The notes: generated by a model from the letters alone, not told the origin. 64,000 bases of DNA from Sutcliffiella deserti (GCF_020037475.1 NZ_JAIQDB010000006.1:1-64000); one strand, 5' to 3'; shown: positions 26,846-35,472, counted from the first letter of the stretch. Numbers and translations: made by a program.

Positions 26846-27658
26846 ATGACTCTGATGTTAAAACTATCTGACCACTTAATTCAAAATGCGGAAGCTTTGG
26901 CGTTAGAAGTAGTAGATAATGTATTGCAGCGTATGAATCTACATATTCCTAGGGAAGAAAAAGATCAGGCTGTCGCGATGTATGTTGAATTTTTGAAATA
27001 TCTGGGAGATGAAATTGTAAATGAGGAAGAAAACATTCCGGATTTTCTAATTGAATGGAGCAAAAAAAACGCATTAAGACAAGTTTCTCCAACAGGTAAG
27101 ATATCTGATATCGTTCTTCGTTACGGTCCTACTAGAATAGTTTTTATAGATATTATGACAAGAATCAGCATAGAATTTGGATTATCCATAAAGGACCATG
27201 CATTTATCCTCAAAAGAATTAATGCAATGTTGGATTCCAGTTTAAATGCAACTGTTCTTGGATTTGAACGTCTTTCTGAAGAATTTAAAGAAAAAACCAA
27301 CAAAGAATTGGCCATATTGTCAGCGCCGATTGTACCGGTTAAAAGTGGTGTTGTTATTCTTCCTTTTATCGGTGAAATTGATCATAGCAGGGCAACCTAT
27401 ATTAAGGAGCATGTTATTCCTAAAATCGCCATGCAAGATGTTAACTGGGTGATTGCTGATTTTTCAGGCATTAATACGATTGATCGAGAAAATGCCTTAC
27501 ATCTCCATGAAATCGGAAATATGCTACGGTTAATGGGGATAAAAATAATTACTACAGGGATGCATCCCGAAACAGCGAGGGCAGCAGTACAAGCAGGCGT
27601 TAATCTTTCTAGCGTTAAGTCTTTTGTCAACGTTAAGACGGCATTAGAAAGTATATAA
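26846..27658 (+). CDS. RsbR-family STAS-domain protein (stressosome component candidate)
   Basis: The 270-aa product has an N-terminal RsbR-type helical domain (about 1-150) and a C-terminal STAS domain (about 160-265). RsbR paralogues build the cytoplasmic stressosome with RsbS and RsbT, which controls sigma-B or related outputs. The STAS part includes VVILPFIGEID, WVIADFSGINTID and TTGMHPETARAAV. In RsbRA two threonines are phosphorylated by RsbT; here the second (TGMHPE) is kept, but the usual IDT of the first is IDR. ATG 26846 has AAAGGTGG upstream. No rsbS or rsbT lies next to it. Confidence 0.82.
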   Translation: MTLMLKLSDHLIQNAEALALEVVDNVLQRMNLHIPREEKDQAVAMYVEFLKYLGDEIVNEEENIPDFLIEWSKKNALRQVSPTGKISDIVLRYGPTRIVFIDIMTRISIEFGLSIKDHAFILKRINAMLDSSLNATVLGFERLSEEFKEKTNKELAILSAPIVPVKSGVVILPFIGEIDHSRATYIKEHVIPKIAMQDVNWVIADFSGINTIDRENALHLHEIGNMLRLMGIKIITTGMHPETARAAVQAGVNLSSVKSFVNVKTALESI

Positions 27659-27690
27659 GGACGACTGTATTGTACAAATTTAGATTTTAT

Positions 27691-27724
27691 TAAAAACCAA
27701 ATTACTAAGTGATTTGGTTTTTAA
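27691..27724. terminator. Terminator between the STAS gene and msrA
   Basis: The arm TAAAAACCAAAT pairs with ATTTGGTTTTTA (27712-27723). A and T runs flank it on both sides, so it could work in either direction. Confidence 0.8.
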
Positions 27725-27785
27725 AATGGGATTTTTTGTAATACTTGTTTCTTTAAATCCGTAGTTATAGTTAGGAGGGAAAGTA

Positions 27786-28427
27786 ATGGAAAGAGTACAA
27801 CCATTGCAAGTGGCAACCGCAACGTTTGGCATGGGTTGATTCTGGGGAACAGACGCCCGGTTCGGGTGGTTACCTGGAGTGATTAGGACAAGAGTAGGAT
27901 ATGCTGGTGGAACGAGCATATCCCCAACATATAAACAAATGGAGGACCATACCGAATGTCTGGAAATCGATTTTGACCAAACAATTATTAGCTTTGAAAA
28001 AATTGTTCGGCATTTCTGGGACTCGCATAACCCTAATAGGGGTACCTATAAAGGTCGCCAATACCTGTCTATTTTCTTGTACCGTAACGAAGAACAAAAG
28101 CAGGCACTATTGGATGTGAAGAAAACCTTAGAATATACTTCTAACAAAATGATTGAAACGGAAATCGTTCCTTTCAAAGTATTTACAATAGCCGAAGATC
28201 GGCACCAGAAATACTATCTTAAGCGTTACCATCATGCGATGGAACAGTTATATTCATACTTTACCACCCATGATACATTCAATGATTCAACTTTGGCAGC
28301 AAGGCTAAATAGTTTTGTAAAAGGATATGGCTCACTTTCTGGTTTGACAATTGAAATGAAAGATTGGGAATTAGACAAGGTTCAAAGAGAAAGATTATCA
28401 GAACTAATCAGAAAGATTCGATGGTAA
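27786..28427 (+). CDS. msrA: Peptide-methionine (S)-S-oxide reductase MsrA, selenocysteine-containing (in-frame TGA at the catalytic position)
   Basis: Reading through TGA 27837-27839 gives a 213-aa MsrA that reduces methionine-S-sulfoxide in proteins. The N-terminus reads ATFGMG-U-FWGTDARF, where MsrA normally has GMGCFWG, so Sec18 replaces the catalytic cysteine. The rest is collinear with MsrA: VGYAGGTS, Glu57 in DHTECLE (the conserved Glu of the active site), FDQTIISFEKIVRHFWDSHNP and QYLSIF. The only cysteine is Cys58; no C-terminal resolving cysteines exist. AGGAGGG lies upstream of ATG 27786, and a bSECIS-like hairpin follows the TGA (next entry). The alternative is a Cys-to-stop mutation, but downstream coding is intact and the TGA hits exactly the catalytic codon. 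Conventional callers would start it at GTG 27879 and lose the active site. Confidence 0.88.
27844..27875 (+). promoter_or_regulatory. Bacterial SECIS-like hairpin directly downstream of the msrA TGA
   Basis: The upper stem CGCCCG (27854-27859) pairs with CGGGTG (27863-27868), leaving apical loop GTT. After a 3-base bulge (AGA 27851-27853) the stem continues with AAC/GTT, a G-A mismatch and GGG/CCT. The loop G (27860) is the first loop base and lies 21 bases after the TGA. This fits the published bSECIS rules: a G among the first two loop bases, and a loop about 16-37 bases from the UGA. SelB would bind it to insert selenocysteine. Confidence 0.8.
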
Positions 28428-28430
28428 ATA

Positions 28431-28470
28431 AAAAGATGAGGCTAGCTTTTATAAGCAGCCTCATCTTTCT
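28431..28470. terminator. Bidirectional terminator between msrA and the LTA-synthase-like gene
   Basis: AAAGATGAGGCT (28432-28443) pairs with AGCCTCATCTTT (28457-28468), with A/T runs on both flanks; it serves the two convergent genes. Confidence 0.88.
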
Positions 28471-28474
28471 AAAT

Positions 28475-30445
28475 TTACTGTTCATTTAGATTGCTCAAAA
28501 ATTGATAATAATTATATTCTACTATTTGACTGGAGTAGTAGAATTTTTGGTTAACTTTAGCAATGATAGAATCAAGATATTCTTTTTCTACTTTCATCCC
28601 ATCCTTACCTATAAACTCCTTCGTCTCAGCATTATATTTCCCTTTTTCTGTAATGAAGCTTTTATTCCTAAACAGAACGAGTGATTCGGCATCTGAAAAA
28701 ACATCTACACCCATCAGCAACCTGGAATCATATTCCAAGCCGAGTAAATTGGAAACAGTAGGTAGGATATCAAGGCTTGAGACAGGCTTATCGATGACTG
28801 TTTTATCCATCCCTGTGGCATAAATTATTAAATCACTTTTATACAAGTCAAAATTCCGTTCTACGTCTTTTCCTTCAAATTCGTTAATCGTTTCAAAATC
28901 AAGTCCATAGGGATAATGGTCGGCACTGAGTACAATTAGGGTCTTTTCCATGATACCTGCTTTTTCTAACTCTTCTAAAAGATACGCCATTGCTTTGTCC
29001 AATTCAATTTGAGTTGCCAAGTATGCTTTTGCTTGATCAGTTAGCTTTAAGTGGCTTACAAATTCTTTATTTTTGGCTGCCATTTGATTTCCAGCGAAAT
29101 TATATTCCAAGTGTCCGCTCATTGTCATGTAGTAGGCATGAAATGATTCTTCTGATATATACTCCTTTATTGATTGTTCCATCATCTCTAGATCAGAAGC
29201 TGGCCAGGTCTTTTTAATATTTAATCCATTTCCTATTCCCTTATAAACATATCCCATATTTGGATGCGATACGTGTCTGTCATAGTAGTCATACGTATGA
29301 TTATGATAAGCAACTGTTTTGTAGCCAAGTTTTTTTAATTGGTTTCCTAAAACAAAAGGCACGTGATTTTCACCAGATTTCGAAAAACTCCATATTCCCG
29401 ATTTTGGAATAAGTCCATTTAATGCAACATATTCCCCATCAGATGTGCTCACATCCCATAAAGGAACGTAGAAGTTTGAGAATTGATAACCCTCATGGAC
29501 GAGTTTATGTAAAGTAGGGGTGATTTCTTCATTTACTGCATAAGGAGAAAAACCTTCTGCCGTAAGTAAAATCAAATTGTATCCATTGAATTTCCCGGTA
29601 TACTCATTCTTTTTAGTAGGAGGTATTTTCGTAAAATATTGATGCATTCTTACTAAGGTCTCATTCTGCTCTTTGTCTATCAGCTTTTCAAAATCAATAG
29701 CCATCACATTGTATTCCTCTTTAGTAACTTCCAAACTGTCCTCTGATGAAGAATTCTGTTTAACGCGAGGCACCGAAACTACTAAAGGCTCTTCTAATAC
29801 CAGGGACCAACCGGTTAGTGCTCTCTTAAAATCAATTCTCATACTAGTAAGCAAACCCAGCTTTTCTACCGATAAAATAGGCGAGCTATTGTTGAAATAT
29901 AAGTCATAGGCGGAATTTTGCTCTCGTTCCCCATTTGCTACAATAAGCAAACTTAGAGAATGAAACATGATTGCCCCTAGTAACATGTATAAAATTAATC
30001 TGAAATTTGCTTTGCGAAAGCTGAATACCTTTCTTCCGTATACCAGAAGGAAAACAAAGGGAAGAAAGAATGGGAATATCCATAGCAGGTTAGCCCATAC
30101 TGCTGCTACAATCTCCTTCCAGAAATCGAGCACTTGGACAGCATTCCCTGCCGAATAAAAGCTATAAAAAGTGCGAAAAAAATCATGGTATACCAATTGA
30201 CTAGAATATAGAAATCCTAATAAAAACAAGATAATACCACTTATGATAAAACTAATGTCATCCTTGAAAACACTCCCTAGGACCGAAAATATAAACACAA
30301 GCGGTAAGGAAAACACGATGGAAAGAAACAGGCCAAATCCTGTTGTAATATTATGGGCATCCGTGGCTATTCTGAAAAACAACTCCAAAAAGAATAACGA
30401 AAAAATATAATAGCAAAGTAAATATAGTTTTCTTTTATCTTTCAT
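28475..30445 (-). CDS. LTA synthase family phosphoglycerol transferase (membrane sulfatase-like enzyme)
   Basis: The 656-aa protein has five membrane segments in the first 170 residues and an extracellular alkaline phosphatase/sulfatase-fold domain (about 290-620). The catalytic Thr in DVSTSDGEY is near residue 334, in the place of the LtaS nucleophile; metal ligands are suggested by LTAEGFS, MSGHLEY and SADHYPYG. Family members transfer glycerol-phosphate from phosphatidylglycerol to lipoteichoic acid or prime it; which role applies here is unclear. I use ATG 30445, because GGAGG lies 9 bases upstream and the in-frame TTG further out overlaps that SD. It is monocistronic. Confidence 0.88.
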   Translation of the reverse strand: MKDKRKLYLLCYYIFSLFFLELFFRIATDAHNITTGFGLFLSIVFSLPLVFIFSVLGSVFKDDISFIISGIILFLLGFLYSSQLVYHDFFRTFYSFYSAGNAVQVLDFWKEIVAAVWANLLWIFPFFLPFVFLLVYGRKVFSFRKANFRLILYMLLGAIMFHSLSLLIVANGEREQNSAYDLYFNNSSPILSVEKLGLLTSMRIDFKRALTGWSLVLEEPLVVSVPRVKQNSSSEDSLEVTKEEYNVMAIDFEKLIDKEQNETLVRMHQYFTKIPPTKKNEYTGKFNGYNLILLTAEGFSPYAVNEEITPTLHKLVHEGYQFSNFYVPLWDVSTSDGEYVALNGLIPKSGIWSFSKSGENHVPFVLGNQLKKLGYKTVAYHNHTYDYYDRHVSHPNMGYVYKGIGNGLNIKKTWPASDLEMMEQSIKEYISEESFHAYYMTMSGHLEYNFAGNQMAAKNKEFVSHLKLTDQAKAYLATQIELDKAMAYLLEELEKAGIMEKTLIVLSADHYPYGLDFETINEFEGKDVERNFDLYKSDLIIYATGMDKTVIDKPVSSLDILPTVSNLLGLEYDSRLLMGVDVFSDAESLVLFRNKSFITEKGKYNAETKEFIGKDGMKVEKEYLDSIIAKVNQKFYYSSQIVEYNYYQFLSNLNEQ

Positions 30446-30632
30446 TCTTTTAACCTCCAAACTAAAAAAATAACCATACTGTTTTTATAATTTTCTAACT
30501 ATTTAAATTATACATCTTTCATCATAGACATATAACACTATTTATTGAATAGGTATTCTTTTTCTGAAAGTTTGCATAGAAAAACCTGGAAAACAAATAA
30601 TAATGGTTATCTGAGTAAAGTGGAGGATCTTT

Positions 30633-32504
30633 ATGAAATATATTAGCAAATCAATTCTCATCATCGTTTCCCTGTTATTATTTTTGCCAACAGGCGCATA
30701 TGCAGAAAGACAAACTTACTCAACTAGAGAAGAGATTCCGGCAGCCTATAAATGGAAGCTTGAAGGCTTGTATTCATCCCAACAACAGTGGAAAAAAGAT
30801 GTGAATAAAACAAAGAAAATGGCAGATAGGTTTTTTGAAAAAAAGAAGCCGATTGAAAATGACGAACAGATAAAATCACTTTTGGAAGATTATTTTGAAC
30901 TCTATCGAGCTGTTGAAAATATCTATGTATACGCAAGGTTGAATCAGGATGTGGATATCAGTAATACAAAATCTCAAGAGCTGTCAGATGAAGCCCAAAC
31001 AATGATGATGTATGTGGTGGAACGAACGGCTTGGTTGTCCAATGAGCTGCAAGCAGTGGATAAGAAAAAGTGGAATCGGTTACTGAAGAGTGAAAATCTG
31101 AAACCTTACCACTACTTTTTACAACAAACCTACAAGGAAAAAGATCATGCTTTACCAAATGAAATAGAACAGCTTTTAATCAAAACGATGCCGATTGTGA
31201 ATGCACCAAGTGAGTTGTTTACTATGATGTCAAAGGACCTCGTTCTGCCATCATTTACGGTCAAGGATAAGGAATATTCGTTGAGTGCTCCACTTTATAG
31301 TGTTTATATGTCCAGCTCAGACCGGGAATTGAGAAAGGCTGCTTTTGAAACGTATTACCGTACTTTAGAAAATTACCAGGATACGTTTGCTTCCATGCTT
31401 GCCAACATCGTGAAGGCGAATAACTTTTTTGCTTCCACACGTAATTATTCGAATGCTTTAGAAGCACATGTCGTTGGAAGTGAGGTCGATCCAAAGGTTT
31501 ATACACAGCTAATTGACACGGTGAGCGAGTATTTACCGCTGCTTCATAAGTATTTACAATTGAAAAAAGAATATATTGAGCTGGATTCATTACATATGTA
31601 TGATCTATCAGCTCCTTCACCCTTTACAGCAGAAAAAGAAATCTCCTATGAAAAGGCAAAGAATATTGTGGTAAAAGGGCTAACTCCTTTAGGGGAGGCT
31701 TATCTAAAGACATTGTCTAAAGGCTTAGAAGAAAATTGGGTTGATGTGTACAGTACAAGAGGAAAGGCAACGGGTGCATACCAGATTGGTTCTTATGATG
31801 CACATCCGTTTGTCTTACTCAACTATCAAGGATTGCCAAGTGATGTTTTAACATTGGCACATGAGATGGGTCATGCCATGCATTCTCATTTATCAAATCA
31901 AGCACAGCCGTACCACGATGCAAGATATGTAACCTTCACGGCAGAGGTTTCTTCGACCTTACAAGAACATCTGCTGCATAAACAGTTGATGAGGGAAGCA
32001 AAGACAAGGGAGGAAAAATTGCATGCTCTCTATCAATATCTAGAGGATTTCCGGGTAACATTATTTCGCCAGACCCAGTTTGCGGAATTTGAGAAAATTA
32101 TTCACGAAATGGCACAGAATGAACAGGTACTTCATGCAGATGCCTTGAAGAATGTCTATTATGACTTGAATAAAAAGTATTACGGAAATGGAATTGAGGT
32201 GGACAAGGGGATTGCGATGGAGTGGGCGAGGGTGCCACACTTTTTCCATTCCAGCTTCTATACCTATCAGTATGCAACCAGTTTTGCAGCTTCTGCTGCC
32301 TTAGCGCAACAACTAGAGGACGATGAGGAAGATACTCAAGAACGGGTTCTAAATGAACTATTCTCTTCAGGAGGTAGCCGACCACCACTTGAAATTCTAA
32401 AGCGGGCCGGTGTGGATATGAGCAAAAAAGCACCCCTTGAAGAAACAATGGTGCGTTATGAAAAGTTGATTGAACAATTCGAAGAGCTCTTAAATGAAGA
32501 ATAA
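30633..32504 (+). CDS. Secreted oligoendopeptidase F paralogue (M3 family)
   Basis: The 623-aa zinc peptidase has the full PepF fold and an N-terminal signal peptide (residues 1-24, ending PTGAYA), so it should act outside the membrane. The zinc motif HEMGH is at residues 410-414 within LAHEMGHAMHSH; EVSST carries the third ligand region. It shares its order of motifs with the cytosolic PepF at 2144 but is clearly diverged. GTGGAGG precedes the ATG. The terminator is at 32511. Confidence 0.9.
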   Translation: MKYISKSILIIVSLLLFLPTGAYAERQTYSTREEIPAAYKWKLEGLYSSQQQWKKDVNKTKKMADRFFEKKKPIENDEQIKSLLEDYFELYRAVENIYVYARLNQDVDISNTKSQELSDEAQTMMMYVVERTAWLSNELQAVDKKKWNRLLKSENLKPYHYFLQQTYKEKDHALPNEIEQLLIKTMPIVNAPSELFTMMSKDLVLPSFTVKDKEYSLSAPLYSVYMSSSDRELRKAAFETYYRTLENYQDTFASMLANIVKANNFFASTRNYSNALEAHVVGSEVDPKVYTQLIDTVSEYLPLLHKYLQLKKEYIELDSLHMYDLSAPSPFTAEKEISYEKAKNIVVKGLTPLGEAYLKTLSKGLEENWVDVYSTRGKATGAYQIGSYDAHPFVLLNYQGLPSDVLTLAHEMGHAMHSHLSNQAQPYHDARYVTFTAEVSSTLQEHLLHKQLMREAKTREEKLHALYQYLEDFRVTLFRQTQFAEFEKIIHEMAQNEQVLHADALKNVYYDLNKKYYGNGIEVDKGIAMEWARVPHFFHSSFYTYQYATSFAASAALAQQLEDDEEDTQERVLNELFSSGGSRPPLEILKRAGVDMSKKAPLEETMVRYEKLIEQFEELLNEE

Positions 32505-32510
32505 CGAGAA

Positions 32511-32547
32511 AAGGGCATGGTAGATAATTGCCATTGCCCTGTTTTTT
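32511..32547 (+). terminator. Rho-independent terminator of the secreted pepF
   Basis: AGGGCATGG (32512-32520) pairs with CCATTGCCCT (32531-32540) with one bulge, then TTTTTT. Confidence 0.85.
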
Positions 32548-32725
32548 GATTTGAAAAACGTAGAAATAGTATAGCACCAAATTCTGAAAACACTGGAGAT
32601 TATTTTAGTAGAAAAAGATAAAATTCGATCATACTGTCCCTCCTTGCTGTATTTTCCTTTCCGTTATGTATAAAATTAAGGAATAGATTAAGTAAGGAAC
32701 AAAAGAAAGTCGGGAGAGCATCATA

Positions 32726-33691
32726 ATGGGAAAATTCAAAATCGGCTATCGAACAGCCAAAACAGCACTTGGCACAGGGATTGCAATCAGTATTGCCCAA
32801 CTGCTAGGATTAGATTTTTATGCCTCAGCAGGTATAATTGCGATACTCTGTATACAAAACACGAAAAGAAAATCGTTGCAGGTAGCTTCAGCCAGGTTTT
32901 TGGCTTGTGCATTAAGCCTGGTATTTGCCTACGTATTCTTTGAAGTGATCGGCTATCACCCAGTTGCAATCGGACTTTTATTACTCTTTTTTATTCCTGT
33001 AACAGTGATGCTGAAAATCACCGAAGGAATAGCTACGAGCTCTGTTATACTGCTCCATGTGTATTCTGTGGAAGAATACTCTCTTAGTCTTGTTGCTAAT
33101 GAACTGAGCATCGTATCAATCGGAATAGGTGTAGCGCTAATTATGAATATTTATATGCCAAGTGTAGAGAGCGAGCTAAAACGGTTTCAGGAAGAAATCG
33201 AAGAAAAATTCACAAAGGTCTTCACTGAACTTGCCTTCTATTTAAGACACGGTGACAATGGCTGGGATGGCAAGGAAATTCCTCAAGCTGCCCAAGTGCT
33301 ACGTGAAGCAAAAAGTCTCTCCTTTCGCGATGTCGAAAATCACTTTAAGCGCGAAGAAAATCATTATTATTTTTATTTTAAAATGAGAGAAAAGCAGTTA
33401 GATGTGATGGAGAGAATGCTGCCAATTGTTTCCTCCATTGAACAGCATGTGGAGCAGACGGAAATGATCGCTTTATTCATCGATGACTTGGCTGATTCGA
33501 TTCATGCAGGGAATACTGCTTACCGATTTTTACAGCGTTTGCGTGAAATGAACGAATTGTTTCAGGAAATGCCATTACCAGAAACAAGGGAGGAATTCGA
33601 ATCCAGAGCGTCTCTGCGACATCTCCTGAAAGAATTTGAGCAATATTTGATCCTTAAAAGTGAGTTTGCCGGATTAAAATCTGCCGCATGA
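32726..33691 (+). CDS. yqjA: Aromatic acid exporter (ArAE/DUF939) family membrane protein, YqjA-like
   Basis: The 321-aa protein has an N-terminal hydrophobic half with four to five membrane segments (residues about 15-145) and a cytoplasmic helical C-terminal half. The opening IGYRTAKTALGTGIAISIAQLLGL and IIAILCIQNTKRKS are typical of the YqjA/ArAE family. The substrate is unknown. Length and position at the head of the yqj block match B. subtilis YqjA. GGGAG precedes the ATG. Confidence 0.82.
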   Translation: MGKFKIGYRTAKTALGTGIAISIAQLLGLDFYASAGIIAILCIQNTKRKSLQVASARFLACALSLVFAYVFFEVIGYHPVAIGLLLLFFIPVTVMLKITEGIATSSVILLHVYSVEEYSLSLVANELSIVSIGIGVALIMNIYMPSVESELKRFQEEIEEKFTKVFTELAFYLRHGDNGWDGKEIPQAAQVLREAKSLSFRDVENHFKREENHYYFYFKMREKQLDVMERMLPIVSSIEQHVEQTEMIALFIDDLADSIHAGNTAYRFLQRLREMNELFQEMPLPETREEFESRASLRHLLKEFEQYLILKSEFAGLKSAA

Positions 33692-33701
33692 ATGAAAAAG
33701 G

Positions 33702-33753
33702 CATCTTTCAACCACACTACTCATAAAAGGTAGGTGGATGAAAGGTGTTTATT
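33702..33753 (+). terminator. Hairpin between yqjA and the L,D-transpeptidase that includes the latter's start codon
   Basis: CATCTTTCAACCAC (33702-33715) pairs with GTGGATGAAAGGTG (33734-33747): twelve Watson-Crick pairs, one G-T and one mismatch. TTTATTTTT follows. It may terminate yqjA transcripts. Part of the SD (AGGTGG, 33732-33737) and the GTG start (33745) of the next gene lie in the 3' arm. Confidence 0.6.
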
Positions 33754-34254
33754 TTTGCTCTCATTTTTGCACTAGTGACTTCTCCTATTTGGCCGCTGGG
33801 ACCAAATCCGTTGCCAGGAGATCCTTATATCATTGTTAACAAAAAGTCTAATGAATTAGCGTATTTTCATGAAGAACAGTTAAAAGAGGTTCACCCTGTC
33901 GCAACTGGAAAATCTATTGAATTGACACCGGAAGGCGAATTTAACATCATTGTGAAAGCAAAGAACCCATACTATCGTAAAAAAGACATTCGCGGGGGTG
34001 ATCCGAAAAACCCTCTAGGTACACGGTGGATTGGATTTGATGCAGAAGACACAGACGGTCGTACCTACGGAGTTCACGGAACGAACTATCCCGAATCCAT
34101 CGGTAGCTACGTTACCCAAGGCTGCATCCGCATGTTAAACGAAAAAGTGGAAGCACTGTTTGATCAAGTTCCTATCGGGACAAAGGTGTTGATAGTTAAT
34201 AGCGATAAGTCTTTTGAGGTGTTGGGGAAGGAGAAAGGTGTTTATAGGGAATAA
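33745..34254 (+). CDS. L,D-transpeptidase (YkuD domain), short secreted form
   Basis: The 169-aa product has a brief hydrophobic N-terminus (residues 1-16) and then a single YkuD catalytic domain. The active-site signature HGTNYPESIGSYVTQGCIRM supplies the nucleophile Cys in GCIRM and the upstream His. Such enzymes form 3-3 peptidoglycan cross-links or modify spore cortex and wall outside the membrane. No LysM domain is present, unlike B. subtilis YkuD. The start is GTG with AGGTGG 7 bases upstream, embedded in the hairpin described above. Confidence 0.88.
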   Translation: MFIFALIFALVTSPIWPLGPNPLPGDPYIIVNKKSNELAYFHEEQLKEVHPVATGKSIELTPEGEFNIIVKAKNPYYRKKDIRGGDPKNPLGTRWIGFDAEDTDGRTYGVHGTNYPESIGSYVTQGCIRMLNEKVEALFDQVPIGTKVLIVNSDKSFEVLGKEKGVYRE

Positions 34255-34258
34255 ACCT

Positions 34259-34286
34259 AAAGCGTGGGTACTATCACGCTTTTTTT
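34259..34286 (+). terminator. Rho-independent terminator of the L,D-transpeptidase gene
   Basis: AAGCGTG (34260-34266) pairs with CACGCTT (34275-34281), followed by seven T residues. Confidence 0.88.
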
Positions 34287-34486
34287 GTTGTTTGGAATAT
34301 TATAAAGATTAGTTAAACCTTTTGTATGTTACGACTTATCCCGCCAAGTTACTTAAAGCAATATAGTGTGCCCACATTGGAAATATCTAAAATTCCTTTT
34401 TCCATTTAAATTCAAATGCAATATAATAGGTAATATATACCACGAAAGTAGTAGAAAAACAGAAAAGGAGTCTTGGATATAGCAGG

Positions 34487-34594
34487 ATGGAAACAATTCT
34501 TCTTTATGGAATAGGAATTTATTTTGTGCTATTTACAAAAGAAGTAACAGAAAGAGGAATAAAGGAAATATCGAGGGCTTTATATAGAATATGA
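34487..34594 (+). CDS. Possible 35-aa hydrophobic small protein
   Basis: A short ORF begins METILLYGIGIYFVLF with one membrane-spanning stretch and a charged tail. Its TGA overlaps an ATG of the next reading frame. AAAAGGAG lies about 16 bases upstream of the ATG, further than ideal. I do not recognise it. It could be a translated leader of the two genes downstream; the coding case is weak. Confidence 0.35.
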   Translation: METILLYGIGIYFVLFTKEVTERGIKEISRALYRI

Positions 34595-34608
34595 TTGGGG
34601 GCAAGGTC

Positions 34609-35472
34609 ATGAAAGTCATCAAAATTCTTCGTATAGGGATTCTTTTTTTATGTATAAGCTGGATAGGGAATCTCATCTACTTTTATAGTCAACAGTTGGC
34701 AGAACCAATTATTCTTAAACATTATTATGAATTGCCAATGAGTCCGCATTATCATTTTGAGCTATTTTATATAACAAATAAAAATGAGAAATCCGACATA
34801 ACTTTTGTGGAATTTCCACAATTAGAATCACAAGAACTACAATATGTTATTACCAAACCTTTTGAAAATGAGGTAGAGCAATCCTTTAGTCACCATAAAA
34901 TAAAAACACTTAACTTTCAGATGAGCGATGAGGAAACGCTCAAGGAGATCAAAGAAGATATCGTTATAAATGAAATTAGAGCATATTTTTCTAATGGAGA
35001 GGTTAGAAACTATTCTATTGGAGAAATCATTCTTTATAGAGATAGAGGACGATCTGCATTTGAGGGACACTTTGCCGGCAGTTCTAATTCGAATGAAGGC
35101 TTTGATTCAATTGTCGCCAAAGAAGATCTCATCGTAAATGACCTCCAATTCTCTTTTTTAGATAAGCTATCTAAAGGTATTAAATTAAGCTTGAATAAGG
35201 AAGAGGTAACTATAGACAAGGAAACATTACAACTAAACTCATTTCTTCCAAAAGAGTTTAAAAAAGGAGAAGAGCTTGAGCTTCACTATCAATTTCAATT
35301 TGGGGAAGATGACCTCAACCGCCACCATTTTTATGAAATAATCCCCAGATACATAGGTGAAACAGTGAATGGGGAACCGTTCAGTGATCGAATACATCTT
35401 CATTATCGTCCCTATATTTCAAAGAAGGAATTGCGGGAAATAATAGATACTACAAAGGATGATGGGGAATGA
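34609..35472 (+). CDS. Hypothetical membrane-anchored protein
   Basis: The 287-aa product has one N-terminal membrane segment (residues about 5-28) and a large, probably external, beta-rich region with no cysteine after the anchor. I do not recognise the family. ATG 34609, after GGGGG and AAGG, gives MKVIKILRIGILFLC; the ATG at 34591 would add six residues. Its last four bases (ATGA) overlap the start of the next gene, so the two are probably co-translated. Confidence 0.7.
   Translation: MKVIKILRIGILFLCISWIGNLIYFYSQQLAEPIILKHYYELPMSPHYHFELFYITNKNEKSDITFVEFPQLESQELQYVITKPFENEVEQSFSHHKIKTLNFQMSDEETLKEIKEDIVINEIRAYFSNGEVRNYSIGEIILYRDRGRSAFEGHFAGSSNSNEGFDSIVAKEDLIVNDLQFSFLDKLSKGIKLSLNKEEVTIDKETLQLNSFLPKEFKKGEELELHYQFQFGEDDLNRHHFYEIIPRYIGETVNGEPFSDRIHLHYRPYISKKELREIIDTTKDDGE

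Noticed and set aside
27786..28427. Reading the TGA in msrA as a nonsense mutation
   Set aside because: The frame on both sides is MsrA, the TGA sits precisely at the catalytic Cys codon, and a bSECIS-like hairpin follows. A single-base error (TGC/TGT to TGA) remains possible but is less likely.
27879..28427. A 182-aa protein starting at GTG 27879
   Set aside because: It would lack the catalytic region and has no ribosome binding site; it is the 3' part of the Sec-msrA.
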